The notes below the pieces were generated by a model that saw nothing but the letters and a program-made list of their open reading frames with translations, made no database searches and was not told where the DNA came from. The translations under genes and the position numbers were made by a program. DNA of 64,000 nt from Oceanococcus sp964629015. Its GTDB lineage: Bacteria; Pseudomonadota; Gammaproteobacteria; Nevskiales; Oceanococcaceae. The stretch's first letter is position 1. Every line of letters begins with the position of its first letter. Shown here one piece after another: positions 1 to 8,817 of the stretch. The stretch lies in the NCBI GenBank assembly GCA_964629015.1, contig CAZVMN010000014.1, positions 8,406-72,405 on the forward strand, read 5' to 3'.

Positions 1-400
1 TTGGCGGATACCAGTAATCCACCCAGCGCCAAGAATCGAACTCCGGCTTGTCGCAACCGGCAAAATGCACGTTGGACTCGTCGCAAACCATGCGCAACAG
101 AAACCACTTCTGCTTTTGCCCTATGCACAGAGGCTTCTTGTTGCGTCGGATATAGCGCAGTGGCAAGCGATAGCGTAGCCAGCCTTGTGTGCAGCCCAGC
201 ACCTCGACATCGTGTTGTTGCAGGCCAAGCTCCTCGTACAACTCCCGAAACAGGGCGTCATCGGGGCTTTCGCCACGTTGAATGCCACCCTGCGGAAACT
301 GCCAGGCATCCTGACCCACACGCTTGGCCCATAGCACTTGCTTGTTGGGCCCGAGCACCACGATGCCGACGTTAGGCCGAAAACCATCAGCGTCGATCAT
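1..400 (-). CDS. rppH: RNA pyrophosphohydrolase RppH (Nudix), C-terminus outside the window
   Basis: Removes pyrophosphate from the 5' triphosphate of mRNAs, which triggers decay from the 5' end. The reading frame starts at ATG 400 (MIDADGFRPNVGIVVL) and runs off the left edge after about 133 residues. The Nudix box is visible at about residues 38-60: GGIQRGES, then RELYEELGL, which supplies the metal-binding glutamates. The segments KRVGQDAWQFPQGG, QGWLRYRLP and QKQKWFLLR are typical of the RppH/NudH family. The gene is divergent from the HAD phosphatase gene, with a short shared upstream region. The identification rests on family-typical sequence throughout; the missing C-terminus cannot be assessed. 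Confidence 0.95.
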   Translation of the reverse strand, partial: MIDADGFRPNVGIVVLGPNKQVLWAKRVGQDAWQFPQGGIQRGESPDDALFRELYEELGLQQHDVEVLGCTQGWLRYRLPLRYIRRNKKPLCIGQKQKWFLLRMVCDESNVHFAGCDKPEFDSWRWVDYWYPP

Positions 401-531
401 CGGTGGAAAAATATTTTGAACTGAGTCCATTCTTCCACAAGCCCGACACAAGTCCAAACCAACCAGCGCCCGCGATGCAGATGACGCCAAGCCAAGGCAG
501 AATACGCCGCTCACTCGGCACGACGAACATC

Positions 532-1182
532 ATGGAACTGGCCCTTTTCGACCTCGACAACACCTTGCTGGCAGGCGACAGCGACTACAGCTGGGGCCGC
601 TACCTGGTCGACAAGGGACTGGTCGACGGTGCCGAGTACGAAGCGCAGAACCGAAAGTTCTATGAAGACTACAAAGCCGGGGAGCTGGATATCCGCGCCT
701 TCGCACGCTTCAGCCTGGGGCGCCTGGGTCAGTTCGACATGGCGCAGCTAGAAGCCTGGCGCGCTGATTTTGTGACCAGCGTGATCCAGCCGATCATTGC
801 GCCCGGCAGCATGGACCTGCTCAACCACCACCGCAGCGCTGGCCGCGAGCTGGTGATCATCACCGCCACCAACAGTTTTATTACCCGCCCTATCGCGGAT
901 TTGCTCGGCGTTGAGCATTTGTTGGGTACCGACGGCGAAGTGATCAATGGTCGTTTCACCGGGGAAATCGCCGGCATTCCCTGCTTTCAGGGCGGCAAGA
1001 TCGAAAAACTCCAGGCATGGCTTGAAGGTCGTCCTGCCCCGACCGAAACCTGGTTCTACAGCGACTCAATCAACGATGCGCCATTGCTGGAATGGGCCGA
1101 TCACGCCTTTGCCGTGGACCCTTGCCCCAAGCTGACCGCACTCGCGCAGAGCAACGGCTGGCCGACGATCAGCCTGCGCTAA
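532..1182 (+). CDS. HAD-superfamily IB hydrolase (SerB-like phosphatase)
   Basis: A 216-residue cytoplasmic HAD phosphatase of the IB group. Motif I is DLDNTLL (D7/D9, nucleophile and acid/base), motif II is the ITAT stretch near residue 103, motif III is the Lys of GGKIEKL, and motif IV is SDSINDAPLL. The internal GEINGRFTG-like segment matches phosphoserine-phosphatase relatives. The substrate cannot be read from sequence; small phosphomonoesters are likely. I chose ATG 532 because the family starts with a short strand directly before DLDNT. A GTG at 403 would add 43 residues without family-like content. Divergent from rppH, an arrangement common in gammaproteobacteria. Confidence 0.85.
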   Translation: MELALFDLDNTLLAGDSDYSWGRYLVDKGLVDGAEYEAQNRKFYEDYKAGELDIRAFARFSLGRLGQFDMAQLEAWRADFVTSVIQPIIAPGSMDLLNHHRSAGRELVIITATNSFITRPIADLLGVEHLLGTDGEVINGRFTGEIAGIPCFQGGKIEKLQAWLEGRPAPTETWFYSDSINDAPLLEWADHAFAVDPCPKLTALAQSNGWPTISLR

Positions 1183-1184
1183 GC

Positions 1185-1964
1185 TCAGCCAACGCCGGTT
1201 CCGGAAAAACGTCCTAGCAGATCGGCATGCAAAGCGCGATTGGCGGCGACCACCGAGGTCGTCTCCAGCCCAACATCCTGCCCCTGCAGATCACAGATCA
1301 CACCGCCAGCCTCACGCAAAATCACGGTGTTGGCGGCGATATCCAGGATGTTGACGTCCGACTCCACCACCGCATCAATACGTCCGGCAGAGAGCAGGTG
1401 ATAGTGGTAAAAATCGCCATATCCACGGATGCGATGGACCTTGCCAATCAATTCACCCAAAGCCGCCCAGGCGGCAGGCTGGCGCGTCAGGCTGGCGATA
1501 TTGCCGGTCGAAAGCGTGGCTTTGGGCCATTCGCTGATGCTGCTGGTTTTGAGCGGCTCACCGTTGAGGAACGCGCCCTGACCCTTTTCCGCCCAAGCGA
1601 TTTCATCAAACAGCGGCGCGGATGACACACCCAGCACCAGTTCACCATCGCGCATCAGGGCGATTTGGGTGGATATGAACGGGTAACCACGGACAAAGCT
1701 TTTGGTCCCGTCCAGCGGATCAATCAACCAAATGGCTTCGGCATCCATGTCGTACTGACCGGTTTCCTCGCCGAAAAACCCGTAGTCCGGGCAGGCCGCG
1801 TCGAGAATCTCGCGAATGCGATGCTCACAGGCGACATCAACCTCCGTTACAGGGCTGGCGTCTTCTTTGATCTTGACGTCGAAATTTTTACGGTAGGCGC
1901 CGCGAATGATCTCGCCGGCTGCACGGGCCGCGTCCAGCGCGGCGGTCAGTTCCTTGCTATGCAC
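1185..1964 (-). CDS. Inositol-monophosphatase-family phosphatase, probably histidinol-phosphatase type
   Basis: A 259-residue member of the Mg-dependent, Li-sensitive phosphatase family. The metal-binding motifs are GEETG (about residue 65), WLIDPLDGTKSF (about residue 80) and the late DILDIAA segment. The stretch GYGDFYHYHLLSAGRIDAVV resembles HisN-type histidinol-phosphatases, which have a similar GDCY segment, but CysQ-like or inositol-phosphate activity is not excluded. The start is a GTG at 1964 with AGGAAA a few bases upstream. It converges on the HAD gene, with only two bases between the stops. Confidence 0.75.
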   Translation of the reverse strand: MHSKELTAALDAARAAGEIIRGAYRKNFDVKIKEDASPVTEVDVACEHRIREILDAACPDYGFFGEETGQYDMDAEAIWLIDPLDGTKSFVRGYPFISTQIALMRDGELVLGVSSAPLFDEIAWAEKGQGAFLNGEPLKTSSISEWPKATLSTGNIASLTRQPAAWAALGELIGKVHRIRGYGDFYHYHLLSAGRIDAVVESDVNILDIAANTVILREAGGVICDLQGQDVGLETTSVVAANRALHADLLGRFSGTGVG

Positions 1965-2017
1965 GGGGCAGTTTCCTGAGAAGCGGCGCGCATGATAGCA
2001 AGCCGCGCACCTACATC

Positions 2018-2605
2018 TCAGGTGTTGTGACTGAGCAAACGGCTGTAACCAGCCCGCTCCACATGATGCAAGCCGGTGAAGCAGGCGTAGGGCACATCCA
2101 GCGTGAACATGCGCTGTAACGGCATACTCAGCACATGGGCCAACAAGGCGCGGATCACGCCGCCGTGGGTCACGATCAACACATGCTGCCCGGACGCTTG
2201 GGCAAGAACCCGTTGATACGCCTCGACCACACGTGCCTGCAGCAGATCCGCCGCCTCGCCATCAGGCGGCGCACTGTTCACCGGATCCAAATAGAACGCC
2301 CGAATGGCTTGGCCCTCACGCGCAAACACCTCGTCACGCAACTGCCCTTCCCAGTGACCGAAGCTCATCTCACGCCAGTCATCATCGACACTGAGCGGAA
2401 TCTCCAGCTTATCGCTGAGCTCTTCGGCGAATTCACGACAACGGCGCAACGGCGAGCTGATGATGTGTTGCCACGGCGCGGCACCACGCTCCACCGAAGC
2501 GCGCATCTGTTGCCAACCGGTATCGCTCAACGCCACATCGGTCGCACCGCGAAAAATCTCCCCGCCCTGGCACTCCCCGTGGCGCAATACATCCAGTCGA
2601 ATCAA
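2018..2605 (-). CDS. Histidine phosphatase family protein (CobC-like)
   Basis: A 195-residue phosphoglycerate-mutase-like phosphatase. The RHGE motif near residue 9 carries the nucleophilic histidine. SSPLRRC supplies the conserved Arg, and THGGVIRALL near residue 145 carries the second histidine. The size and the pattern of a short N-terminal RHG strand fit alpha-ribazole phosphatase or fructose-2,6-bisphosphatase-like enzymes. No cobalamin genes are nearby, so CobC itself is not asserted. The start is TTG 2605 with an AGGACAAGG stretch upstream. Divergent from the ArsR-methyltransferase gene with 64 bases between. Confidence 0.75.
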   Translation of the reverse strand: MIRLDVLRHGECQGGEIFRGATDVALSDTGWQQMRASVERGAAPWQHIISSPLRRCREFAEELSDKLEIPLSVDDDWREMSFGHWEGQLRDEVFAREGQAIRAFYLDPVNSAPPDGEAADLLQARVVEAYQRVLAQASGQHVLIVTHGGVIRALLAHVLSMPLQRMFTLDVPYACFTGLHHVERAGYSRLLSHNT

Positions 2606-2669
2606 AGCCTTGTCCTGTGCTCAGCCCACCTGTGGCAGACTGCTGTTTTTGAGTCGGCAACATACCCGC

Positions 2670-3602
2670 ATGAGCATGGACATTACCGAAAGCGCCGCAG
2701 TCTGCCGCATTCTGGCTGATGCGACACGCCAGCGCTTGCTCCTGCTGCTTGAGGCTGAAGAATTGAGTGTCGCCGAACTCACCGACATCACCGGTTTAGC
2801 CCAGAGCCGGGTGTCGACTCACCTGGGCAAGTTGCGTGACACCGGCATGGTGCAAGACCGACGTCAGGGCACCACCGTTTTCTACTCCGCAACCCATCAC
2901 AGCGGCACCATCGGACGCCTGTGGCAGGCATTGCGCCAGGACATTTCCAGCGAACAGATCAACGGTGACCGCGAACGCATGGCCGAGGTCCTGCGACGAC
3001 GCAATCCAGGCTTGACCTGGGCGGAATCCGTGGCCGGTCACATGGAGCTGCATTACTCGCCCGGCCGCACCTGGCAGGCCACCACGCATGCTTTGCTGCC
3101 CCTACTGGAGTTTGGCGATGTTTTGGACATCGCCGCTGGCGACGGCATGCTTGCCGCTTTGCTCGCGCCACGGAGTCGCTCGATAACCTGCGTGGATTTC
3201 AGCGCCACCCTGGTTGAAGCCGGCGCGCAGCGCCTGAAAGACTATTCGCAGGCGCGCTATCTGCAGGGCGATATGCACGACCTGCCCCTGCCGGAGCGGG
3301 CATTCGACACAGTGTTCCTGCTGCATGCCCTGACCTACAGCCCCCAGCCCGCGCAGGTGATGAGCGAGCTGGCACGCGTCATGCGTCCGGGCGCTCGCGC
3401 CATCATATCCACCCTGGCGCAACATCCTCACGAAGCCACGGTGGCCGCTTTCGACCACGTGAACCTGGGCTTCAAGCCGGAGGGTTTAAGTCAGCTGATT
3501 CGCGATGCCGGCCTCACGCCAGAGCAGTGCGACGTCAGCCTGCGCGAATCGCAACCGCCCTACTTTGGGGTGATCACCGCCGTGGCGACCAAGGCGCAGT
3601 AA
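2670..3602 (+). CDS. ArsR-family regulator fused to a SAM-dependent methyltransferase
   Basis: A 310-residue two-domain protein. Residues 1-90 form an ArsR-type winged helix (DATRQRLLLLLEAEELSV, then GLAQSRVSTHLGKLRDTG). The remainder is a class I methyltransferase with motif I LDIAAGDGML near residue 150 and the acidic VDFS end of strand 2. No arsenic-sensing cysteine pair is seen in the winged helix. Fusions of this type are often linked to sulfur or methionine metabolism in proteobacteria, which suggests a sensor of SAM or its products; this is inference. ATG 2670 is chosen because the upstream extension lacks family-like sequence; ATG 2676 is also possible. It overlaps the next gene by one base. 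Confidence 0.8.
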   Translation: MSMDITESAAVCRILADATRQRLLLLLEAEELSVAELTDITGLAQSRVSTHLGKLRDTGMVQDRRQGTTVFYSATHHSGTIGRLWQALRQDISSEQINGDRERMAEVLRRRNPGLTWAESVAGHMELHYSPGRTWQATTHALLPLLEFGDVLDIAAGDGMLAALLAPRSRSITCVDFSATLVEAGAQRLKDYSQARYLQGDMHDLPLPERAFDTVFLLHALTYSPQPAQVMSELARVMRPGARAIISTLAQHPHEATVAAFDHVNLGFKPEGLSQLIRDAGLTPEQCDVSLRESQPPYFGVITAVATKAQ

Positions 3603-4504
3603 TGCAAGACATCACACTAAACTTCTCACCGCAAAGCCTGACGTTGCTCAACGTTGTGCTCGGTGTGGTGATGTTCGGCATCGCCATCGATCTGAGCGTG
3701 GCGGATTTCAAACGCGTACTGCAATTGCCACGCGCGGTGTTCGCGGGGTTGTGCGCGCAATTTCTGCTCCTGCCCGCCGCCACCTTTTTGCTCATCCAGA
3801 TTCTGCGCCCGGCGCCCGAATTCGCTCTGGGCATGTTGTTGGTCTCGAGCTGCCCTGGCGGCAACATTTCCAACTTCGTCACCCACATATCGCGCGGCAA
3901 CTCAGCGCTGTCTGTGACCATGACCGCGGTTTCATCACTCGCCGCCATTGTCATGACACCGTTGAACTTCGCGTTCTGGGGCCAGCTCGACGGCCAGCTG
4001 GCGCCGCTGCTGCAAAGCGTATCGCTGCATTTCAGCGATATGTTCCTCATGGTCAGCGTGATGCTCGGCGTCCCCCTGGCCGCCGGCATGTGGCTGGCCG
4101 CGCGTCACCCGCGCATCACAGAGCGGCTGCGCACGCCGCTGCGGTGGTTTTCCTTCGCCGCATTCTTTGGTTTTGTGATCGCCGCATCTATGAACAATCT
4201 GGAAGCTTTTCGCCAGTATTTGATGCTGGTACTGGGCTTGGTCATTCTCCACAACCTGATTGCCTTTGCCTGTGGCTATTTGCTCGCACGACTGGTGCGG
4301 CTTCCCGATCCCGACACCCGCGCCGTCACTGTGGAAGTCGGCATTCAGAATTCCGGGCTCGGCCTGATTCTGATTTTTAATTTCTTCGGCGGCCTTGGCG
4401 GCATGGCGCTGATCGCGGCATGCTGGGGCATCTGGCACATCATCGCGGGCAGCCTGTTGGCAGGTTTTTGGTCACGCAGGCCACTACACACCAAGCTCAC
4501 CTGA
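3602..4504 (+). CDS. Bile acid:sodium symporter family transporter
   Basis: A 300-residue inner-membrane protein with about nine to ten hydrophobic segments. Family signatures are SCPGGNISNFVTH near residue 90 and VEVGIQNSGLGLIL near residue 240, both part of the sodium/substrate site in ASBT-like transporters. Bacterial members carry various organic anions rather than bile acids, so the substrate is unknown. The start codon overlaps the TAA of the ArsR-methyltransferase gene (TAATG), indicating translational coupling and shared control. The fused regulator may therefore control uptake of a metabolite related to its own substrate. Confidence 0.85.
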   Translation: MQDITLNFSPQSLTLLNVVLGVVMFGIAIDLSVADFKRVLQLPRAVFAGLCAQFLLLPAATFLLIQILRPAPEFALGMLLVSSCPGGNISNFVTHISRGNSALSVTMTAVSSLAAIVMTPLNFAFWGQLDGQLAPLLQSVSLHFSDMFLMVSVMLGVPLAAGMWLAARHPRITERLRTPLRWFSFAAFFGFVIAASMNNLEAFRQYLMLVLGLVILHNLIAFACGYLLARLVRLPDPDTRAVTVEVGIQNSGLGLILIFNFFGGLGGMALIAACWGIWHIIAGSLLAGFWSRRPLHTKLT

Positions 4505-4588
4505 GGCACACTGGGTGATTCTGGATACTTTCGATCCGTTAATACGTGTTGAATTGTTATCGCCAGCTGATCATTGGAGATTTACCGG

Positions 4589-6253
4589 ATGACCAAATCC
4601 GTTCGCGCGCTGCTTCTGAGCACACTGTTGCTCACGCTCACGCCGGCTCAAGCCGCCGACAGCCCGTGGTTGTCGCGCCTGCTGCTGAACACGCTGGCAA
4701 CCTTGGATCTCAAAGCGCCCGCTGGCAATGCCTCATCTGAAGCGCCGTCGAACGCCTTGGATTTTGCCCGCGCGGGTGACGTCGCCCTGGACAGCAGCCA
4801 GCACGGACAATGGCATCGCGAAGGCGACGATGCGGTCTGGCGCCTGAAATTACGCAGCACGAACGCGTTGAGCCTCAGCGTCACGCTGGCTCAGATGGTG
4901 CTGCCCGAACGCGCCACCTTGGCCCTGTACGATGCCGATGGGCAACGCTGGCATGGTCCTTTCACAGCGGAACAGCTCACACGAAATGCGCGCTTCTGGT
5001 CACCGCTGGTGCCCGGCAATGCCTTGGTTCTTGAGTTACGCGTCCCGGCGGCCGACCAGGCGGCAACGCGTTTGCACATCAACCAAGTGCAACATGGCTT
5101 TCGCGATCTGAGCTTGATCAGCAAATCCGGCAGCTGCAACGTCGATGTGGCCTGCAGCGAGGCCGACAGCTGGACAGACGCCGTGCGCGCCACTGCGCGC
5201 ATCACGCTGGGTGGCCAGCGCGTGTGCAGCGCGGTCCTGCTCAACAACACCGACCAGGACGGCGATCCGCTGTTGCTCACTGCCCGTCATTGTGGAGTCA
5301 GCGCGGGAGGCGAATTCGCCGCCAGCTCGGTGGTGGTGTATTGGAACTATGAAACCAGCCGCTGCGGGGGATCACCAGACGGCAGTCTGCGTCAGAATCA
5401 AACCGGCGCCACATTGCTTGCCGACGATGCCGCTTCGGACTTCACTCTGCTTCGGCTCAACCAGCGCCCCGCATCCAATTTTCAGGTGTATTACGCCGGT
5501 TGGGATGCGCGCGGCCTGACGCCATCCAGCGGCGCCAGCGTTCACCATCCGGGTGGCGACGAAAAACGCATCAGCCTGTTCAATCAGGCGGCCCCGCGCA
5601 ACGCCAACGTTGATGGGCAACCGGTTCAGAGCTGGCGCGTGTTCTGGAATCAGGGCGTCACCGAACCCGGCTCCTCCGGCTCAGGCCTGTGGAATGCCCA
5701 GCAGCGCGTTGTTGGCCAGCTGTCTGGCGGCAACTCGTCCTGCTCCAACCCCGATGGCGCTGACGTGTATGGTCGATTTGATGTGTCATGGGACAACAAC
5801 AGCGCCCCGACCAAGCAGCTGCGCGCCTGGCTTGACCCAGCAGACACGGGGCAACTCTCTCTGGATGGATTGGATCCAGCAACCACCAATCTGCGCGCAG
5901 CCAGCGATGATTTCACCGCGATACCTACTGACAGCGAGCAAGTCCTGCTGGATGTGCTCAGCAATGATGCCGGCCAGCAACCGCTGCGCCTGATCAGCGC
6001 CAGCGCCAGCAATGGCACGGTGACCTTGCAGGGCCAGCAATTGCTCTACGACTTTGCCACCGCACAGAACGACGATCAGATTGAGTATCAGGTGGTCAAC
6101 CGCTGGGGCGAAATCGACACGGCGACGGTCACGATCAAACGTGAGTCGAAAGCCAGCTTGCCGTTACGCGGCGGCAGCTTCGATATCTGGCTATTGGTCC
6201 TACTTGGGCTGTTCGGTTTACGACGCCATCAATGCTCACGGCGCGCTGCGTAG
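4589..6253 (+). CDS. Secreted trypsin-like serine protease with a GlyGly-CTERM-like tail
   Basis: A 554-residue exported protein. Residues 1-22 form a Sec signal peptide ending AQA. A propeptide-like region precedes a chymotrypsin-fold domain with His234 (TARHCG), Asp284 (DAASDFTLL) and Ser363 (GSSGSG). Paired cysteines suggest disulfides. A beta-rich segment follows (about 435-520) resembling a cadherin/Ig-like repeat. The end has RGGSFD, a hydrophobic stretch and then GLRR plus basic residues, as in GlyGly-CTERM sorting tails processed by rhombosortase. ATG 4589 is chosen because the signal peptide begins there. The stop overlaps the following acetyltransferase gene by 22 bases. Confidence 0.85.
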   Translation: MTKSVRALLLSTLLLTLTPAQAADSPWLSRLLLNTLATLDLKAPAGNASSEAPSNALDFARAGDVALDSSQHGQWHREGDDAVWRLKLRSTNALSLSVTLAQMVLPERATLALYDADGQRWHGPFTAEQLTRNARFWSPLVPGNALVLELRVPAADQAATRLHINQVQHGFRDLSLISKSGSCNVDVACSEADSWTDAVRATARITLGGQRVCSAVLLNNTDQDGDPLLLTARHCGVSAGGEFAASSVVVYWNYETSRCGGSPDGSLRQNQTGATLLADDAASDFTLLRLNQRPASNFQVYYAGWDARGLTPSSGASVHHPGGDEKRISLFNQAAPRNANVDGQPVQSWRVFWNQGVTEPGSSGSGLWNAQQRVVGQLSGGNSSCSNPDGADVYGRFDVSWDNNSAPTKQLRAWLDPADTGQLSLDGLDPATTNLRAASDDFTAIPTDSEQVLLDVLSNDAGQQPLRLISASASNGTVTLQGQQLLYDFATAQNDDQIEYQVVNRWGEIDTATVTIKRESKASLPLRGGSFDIWLLVLLGLFGLRRHQCSRRAA

Positions 6254-6648
6254 ATTGGGAGCGCGATTCCGGGGACTGCCTGGCCATTCGGCAGGCGGTC
6301 TTCGTGAAGGAACAAGGCATCGATCCCGCTCTGGAATTCGACGGCCGTGACCCGCTGTGCGTGCATGCGCTGGCCTACGCGAATGGGTCTGCCGTCGGTA
6401 CGGCGCGGATGCTGCCAGATGGCCATATCGGTCGCGTCGCCGTGCTCGCCGCATGGCGCGGGCATGGGATCGGTCGCCTGCTGATGGACTCATTGATCGC
6501 AGCAGCCCGCGCGCGCGGCGACTCGGCGGTACACTTGGCGTCTCAAGAGTCCGCCATCGGGTTTTATCGCCAGCTGGGTTTCACATCCCACGGCGCAATG
6601 TATCTGGAAGCGGGTATTCCTCATCTCGACATGACGCTCACGCTGTAG
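6232..6648 (+). CDS. GNAT-family N-acetyltransferase (ElaA/YjcF-like)
   Basis: A 138-residue single-domain GNAT. The segment IRQAVFVKEQGIDPALEFDGRD is typical of the ElaA/YjcF group. The acetyl-CoA loop is visible as RVAVLAAWRGHGIGRLLM (the R/Q-x-x-G-x-G/A type) near residue 70. FYRQLGF near residue 110 is the usual GNAT motif B. The acceptor substrate is not predictable. The start codon lies 22 bases inside the protease gene, so it is probably translated from the same transcript, although a functional link to the protease is not evident. Confidence 0.8.
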   Translation: MLTARCVDWERDSGDCLAIRQAVFVKEQGIDPALEFDGRDPLCVHALAYANGSAVGTARMLPDGHIGRVAVLAAWRGHGIGRLLMDSLIAAARARGDSAVHLASQESAIGFYRQLGFTSHGAMYLEAGIPHLDMTLTL

Positions 6649-6659
6649 CGAAACGCCCG

Positions 6660-7109
6660 ATGGCCGAACTGATTCAACCTGCGCCACTTATGCGCCGCTT
6701 GGGCGCGGCGTTGTACGACTTCCTTTTGCTGCTGGCGCTGTGGATTTGTGCCGGCTTTATCGCTGTGCTGATCCATGGCGGCGGCGCAGAACCGGCCGGC
6801 GGCCGAGCATTTCAGAGCGTACTGCTGGCCATTACCGTGCTGTTCAACTGCTGGTTCTGGACGCACGGCGGACAAACTCTGGGTATGCGCGCCTGGCGCC
6901 TTCAAGTGCGAAAAGAAGATGGCGGCACCGTAAGCTGGCCACGCGCGGGCCTGCGCTTCCTGTTCGCGATGCCTGCGTGGGGTTTGTTCGGGCTCGGCGT
7001 GCTCTGGGCGATTCCGCACCCGCAAAACAAGACTTGGCAAGACCTGCTGAGTGGCACCGAGACCATACTGCTGCCCGCGCCGCGTTCCGATCAGAAGATT
7101 CCGGATTGA
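6660..7109 (+). CDS. RDD-domain membrane protein
   Basis: A 149-residue inner-membrane protein of the RDD family. RRLGAALYDFLLLL near the N-terminus contains the Arg and Asp that characterise the family. Three hydrophobic helices follow, and the segment GGQTLGMRAWRLQVR is the second conserved region. The function of RDD proteins is mostly unknown; some contribute to ion homeostasis. It sits 11 bases after the GNAT gene and ends close to the convergent nuclease gene. ATG 6660 is used; the in-frame extension upstream to 6357 overlaps the GNAT gene and has no family-like sequence. Confidence 0.85.
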   Translation: MAELIQPAPLMRRLGAALYDFLLLLALWICAGFIAVLIHGGGAEPAGGRAFQSVLLAITVLFNCWFWTHGGQTLGMRAWRLQVRKEDGGTVSWPRAGLRFLFAMPAWGLFGLGVLWAIPHPQNKTWQDLLSGTETILLPAPRSDQKIPD

Positions 7110-7112
7110 CTG

Positions 7113-7955
7113 TCAGTAGCGCGGCGCTCGTCGTGCATGCCGGGAGAATCCCCACGCCTTCGCATCGACACCAGCCTCCAGGCGAACCTCCTGCACATCA
7201 TCCAGTCTGTGGAAAAAGTCCAGGCCCGTCACATCCTCGATGGCATCCACACTGACCAGAAAATCATCCAGCGGCTCGTAGCCTGAGACCCTCTGGGGCA
7301 CCAAGAACGCCAGAACCTCAGCTTCACCGTCATGCCCTTGACGCAGCCAGATACGGAAAAAACTGTCGGGTACCGCCACACCACTGGATAGTCGCTCGTC
7401 CTGCGCGTCAAACACGGGGCCCATGACCACCCACAACGGCTGCGAAGCGTCGGCATAGACATCTGTCTCGATCTCCTCCAGCCGCTGCCACAGCTTCTGA
7501 TTGAGCGCCCCCTGTTGCGGCACGATGTTGCTCATACGGAAGCTCGCCACTTGCGCCGCGCGCCCGTGAAAACGCGACATCGCATAGTTCGGAGCCATGT
7601 GACCTCGGTTGAAACCACTGCCAGTGTAGTCCTCGGAGCGGACTCGACTGAATGTCCGCGTATCCATGACGAAATGCTTCGGCCGGTCTGTGTAGGGCGC
7701 ATCCACTCGCTGGTCCAGTCGATAGGCAACCCACAAGGGATTACGCCAGTACTCCGAGTAGCCCAAGACAAATCCAGGCCGATCAATCACCTGAAAACCA
7801 TGTGGCGACCACGGCAGCAAGGCCATGCTTTGGGCACGAGGCAACCCCGCAAAACTGTCAGGATGCTCGCGCACGCCGTTGAACAGGGTCCATCCGACCC
7901 ACAGCAACGGCACAACAATCAACGGGAAAGGCAGCAGGCGTAACGCTGTCCGCAT
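7113..7955 (-). CDS. DNA/RNA non-specific endonuclease (NucA/NUC1 family)
   Basis: A 280-residue protein with an N-terminal hydrophobic anchor or uncleaved signal (residues 5-27), so it is probably periplasmic or membrane-tethered. The beta-beta-alpha-metal motif is GSGFNRGHMAPN near residue 115: His is the general base and the later Asn residues bind Mg. Many family members have DRGH here and this one has NRGH. The segments MSNIVPQQGALNQ and WVVMGPVFD also match the family. Likely roles are nucleotide scavenging or degradation of extracellular DNA. It is convergent with the RDD gene. Confidence 0.8.
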   Translation of the reverse strand: MRTALRLLPFPLIVVPLLWVGWTLFNGVREHPDSFAGLPRAQSMALLPWSPHGFQVIDRPGFVLGYSEYWRNPLWVAYRLDQRVDAPYTDRPKHFVMDTRTFSRVRSEDYTGSGFNRGHMAPNYAMSRFHGRAAQVASFRMSNIVPQQGALNQKLWQRLEEIETDVYADASQPLWVVMGPVFDAQDERLSSGVAVPDSFFRIWLRQGHDGEAEVLAFLVPQRVSGYEPLDDFLVSVDAIEDVTGLDFFHRLDDVQEVRLEAGVDAKAWGFSRHARRAPRY

Positions 7956-7975
7956 CGTGACCTCATCGAGCCAGA

Positions 7976-8003
7976 AACAAAAAGGCGGCTCAAGGCCGCC
8001 TTT
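7976..8003 (-). terminator. Rho-independent terminator after the outer-membrane protein gene
   Basis: An inverted repeat AAAGGCGGC / GCCGCCTTT with a four-to-five base loop is followed on the minus strand by TTTTTGTTT. It lies 37 bases downstream of the minus-strand stop at 8040 and upstream of the nuclease gene, so the two minus-strand genes are probably separate units. Confidence 0.8.
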
Positions 8004-8039
8004 GCGAATTGTCAGCCGCCGGCATCCGCCGGCGCTGCA

Positions 8040-8666
8040 TCAGAAGTCCAGGCCGAACTGAATCCCGGCGTTGTAGCCGCGCACGTTGGCATCACCCGAC
8101 GGGCTGTAGACCATGAAACCCAGCCCCACACCCAAACCCGCGATCAGAGAGTCCGGATCGGTCAGCATTTCGCCCAAACGAAACTGCAGGTTCATACCGA
8201 AGGCTGCACGCTCCTCAGACATGCTGGCGACCTGGAAATCACCGTTGTCGTCAAGATAGCCCACGTTGGCGTCAACCGCTGCAAACCCAACCGGGAATAG
8301 CACGTCCAACCAATCGAAAGGTTGCGCACGCACATTCAGGAAAACACCGTAGTAACTGTCGATTTCAGCACTTTCGTTGCCATCCAGACCGTCACTGTCG
8401 ACACTGCCCTGGACTTCGATCGAGAAATCCTCACTCAACCACATCCCGGCGCGCACACGAACGCTGTTGCCATCCCCGTCTTCGCGCACCGTGCGACCGT
8501 TGTTGCCCGGAATCGGCTGCGGGTTTGCTGGCGGAATCACACGGGTGATCGACACCTCATGCATCACATAGTCTGCACCGGCATACACCGACCAGGCCCC
8601 TTCTTGCGCCTGCGCAGCAAAACCCAGCATGCTTGCAGCCACCGCGGCGGCACTTTGTTTAATCAT
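8040..8666 (-). CDS. Small outer-membrane beta-barrel protein (putative)
   Basis: A 208-residue exported protein. The signal peptide ends with FAAQA at about residue 20. The mature part consists of alternating amphipathic strands (WSVYAGADY, VRVRAGMWL, IEVQGSVD, YYGVFLNVRAQ, GYNAGIQFGLDF) and ends in Phe, as expected for BAM-inserted barrels. About eight strands fit the length, similar to OmpW/OprF-type small barrels, but I do not recognise a specific family. It is followed by its own terminator and is divergent from the Nudix gene. Confidence 0.65.
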   Translation of the reverse strand: MIKQSAAAVAASMLGFAAQAQEGAWSVYAGADYVMHEVSITRVIPPANPQPIPGNNGRTVREDGDGNSVRVRAGMWLSEDFSIEVQGSVDSDGLDGNESAEIDSYYGVFLNVRAQPFDWLDVLFPVGFAAVDANVGYLDDNGDFQVASMSEERAAFGMNLQFRLGEMLTDPDSLIAGLGVGLGFMVYSPSGDANVRGYNAGIQFGLDF

Positions 8667-8817
8667 TGGCTCCCCTCAATTTATTTGCCTTGCGAGCTGG
8701 CCTCGTCAGACTGCTACACTCGCATCAACGCCTCGTTTCGCGAGTGCGCAGATACGTGAATCATTACTGAAAATCGCGCGCTATGCCACCCCCAGCACGC
8801 AACACAGGCACCAGATC

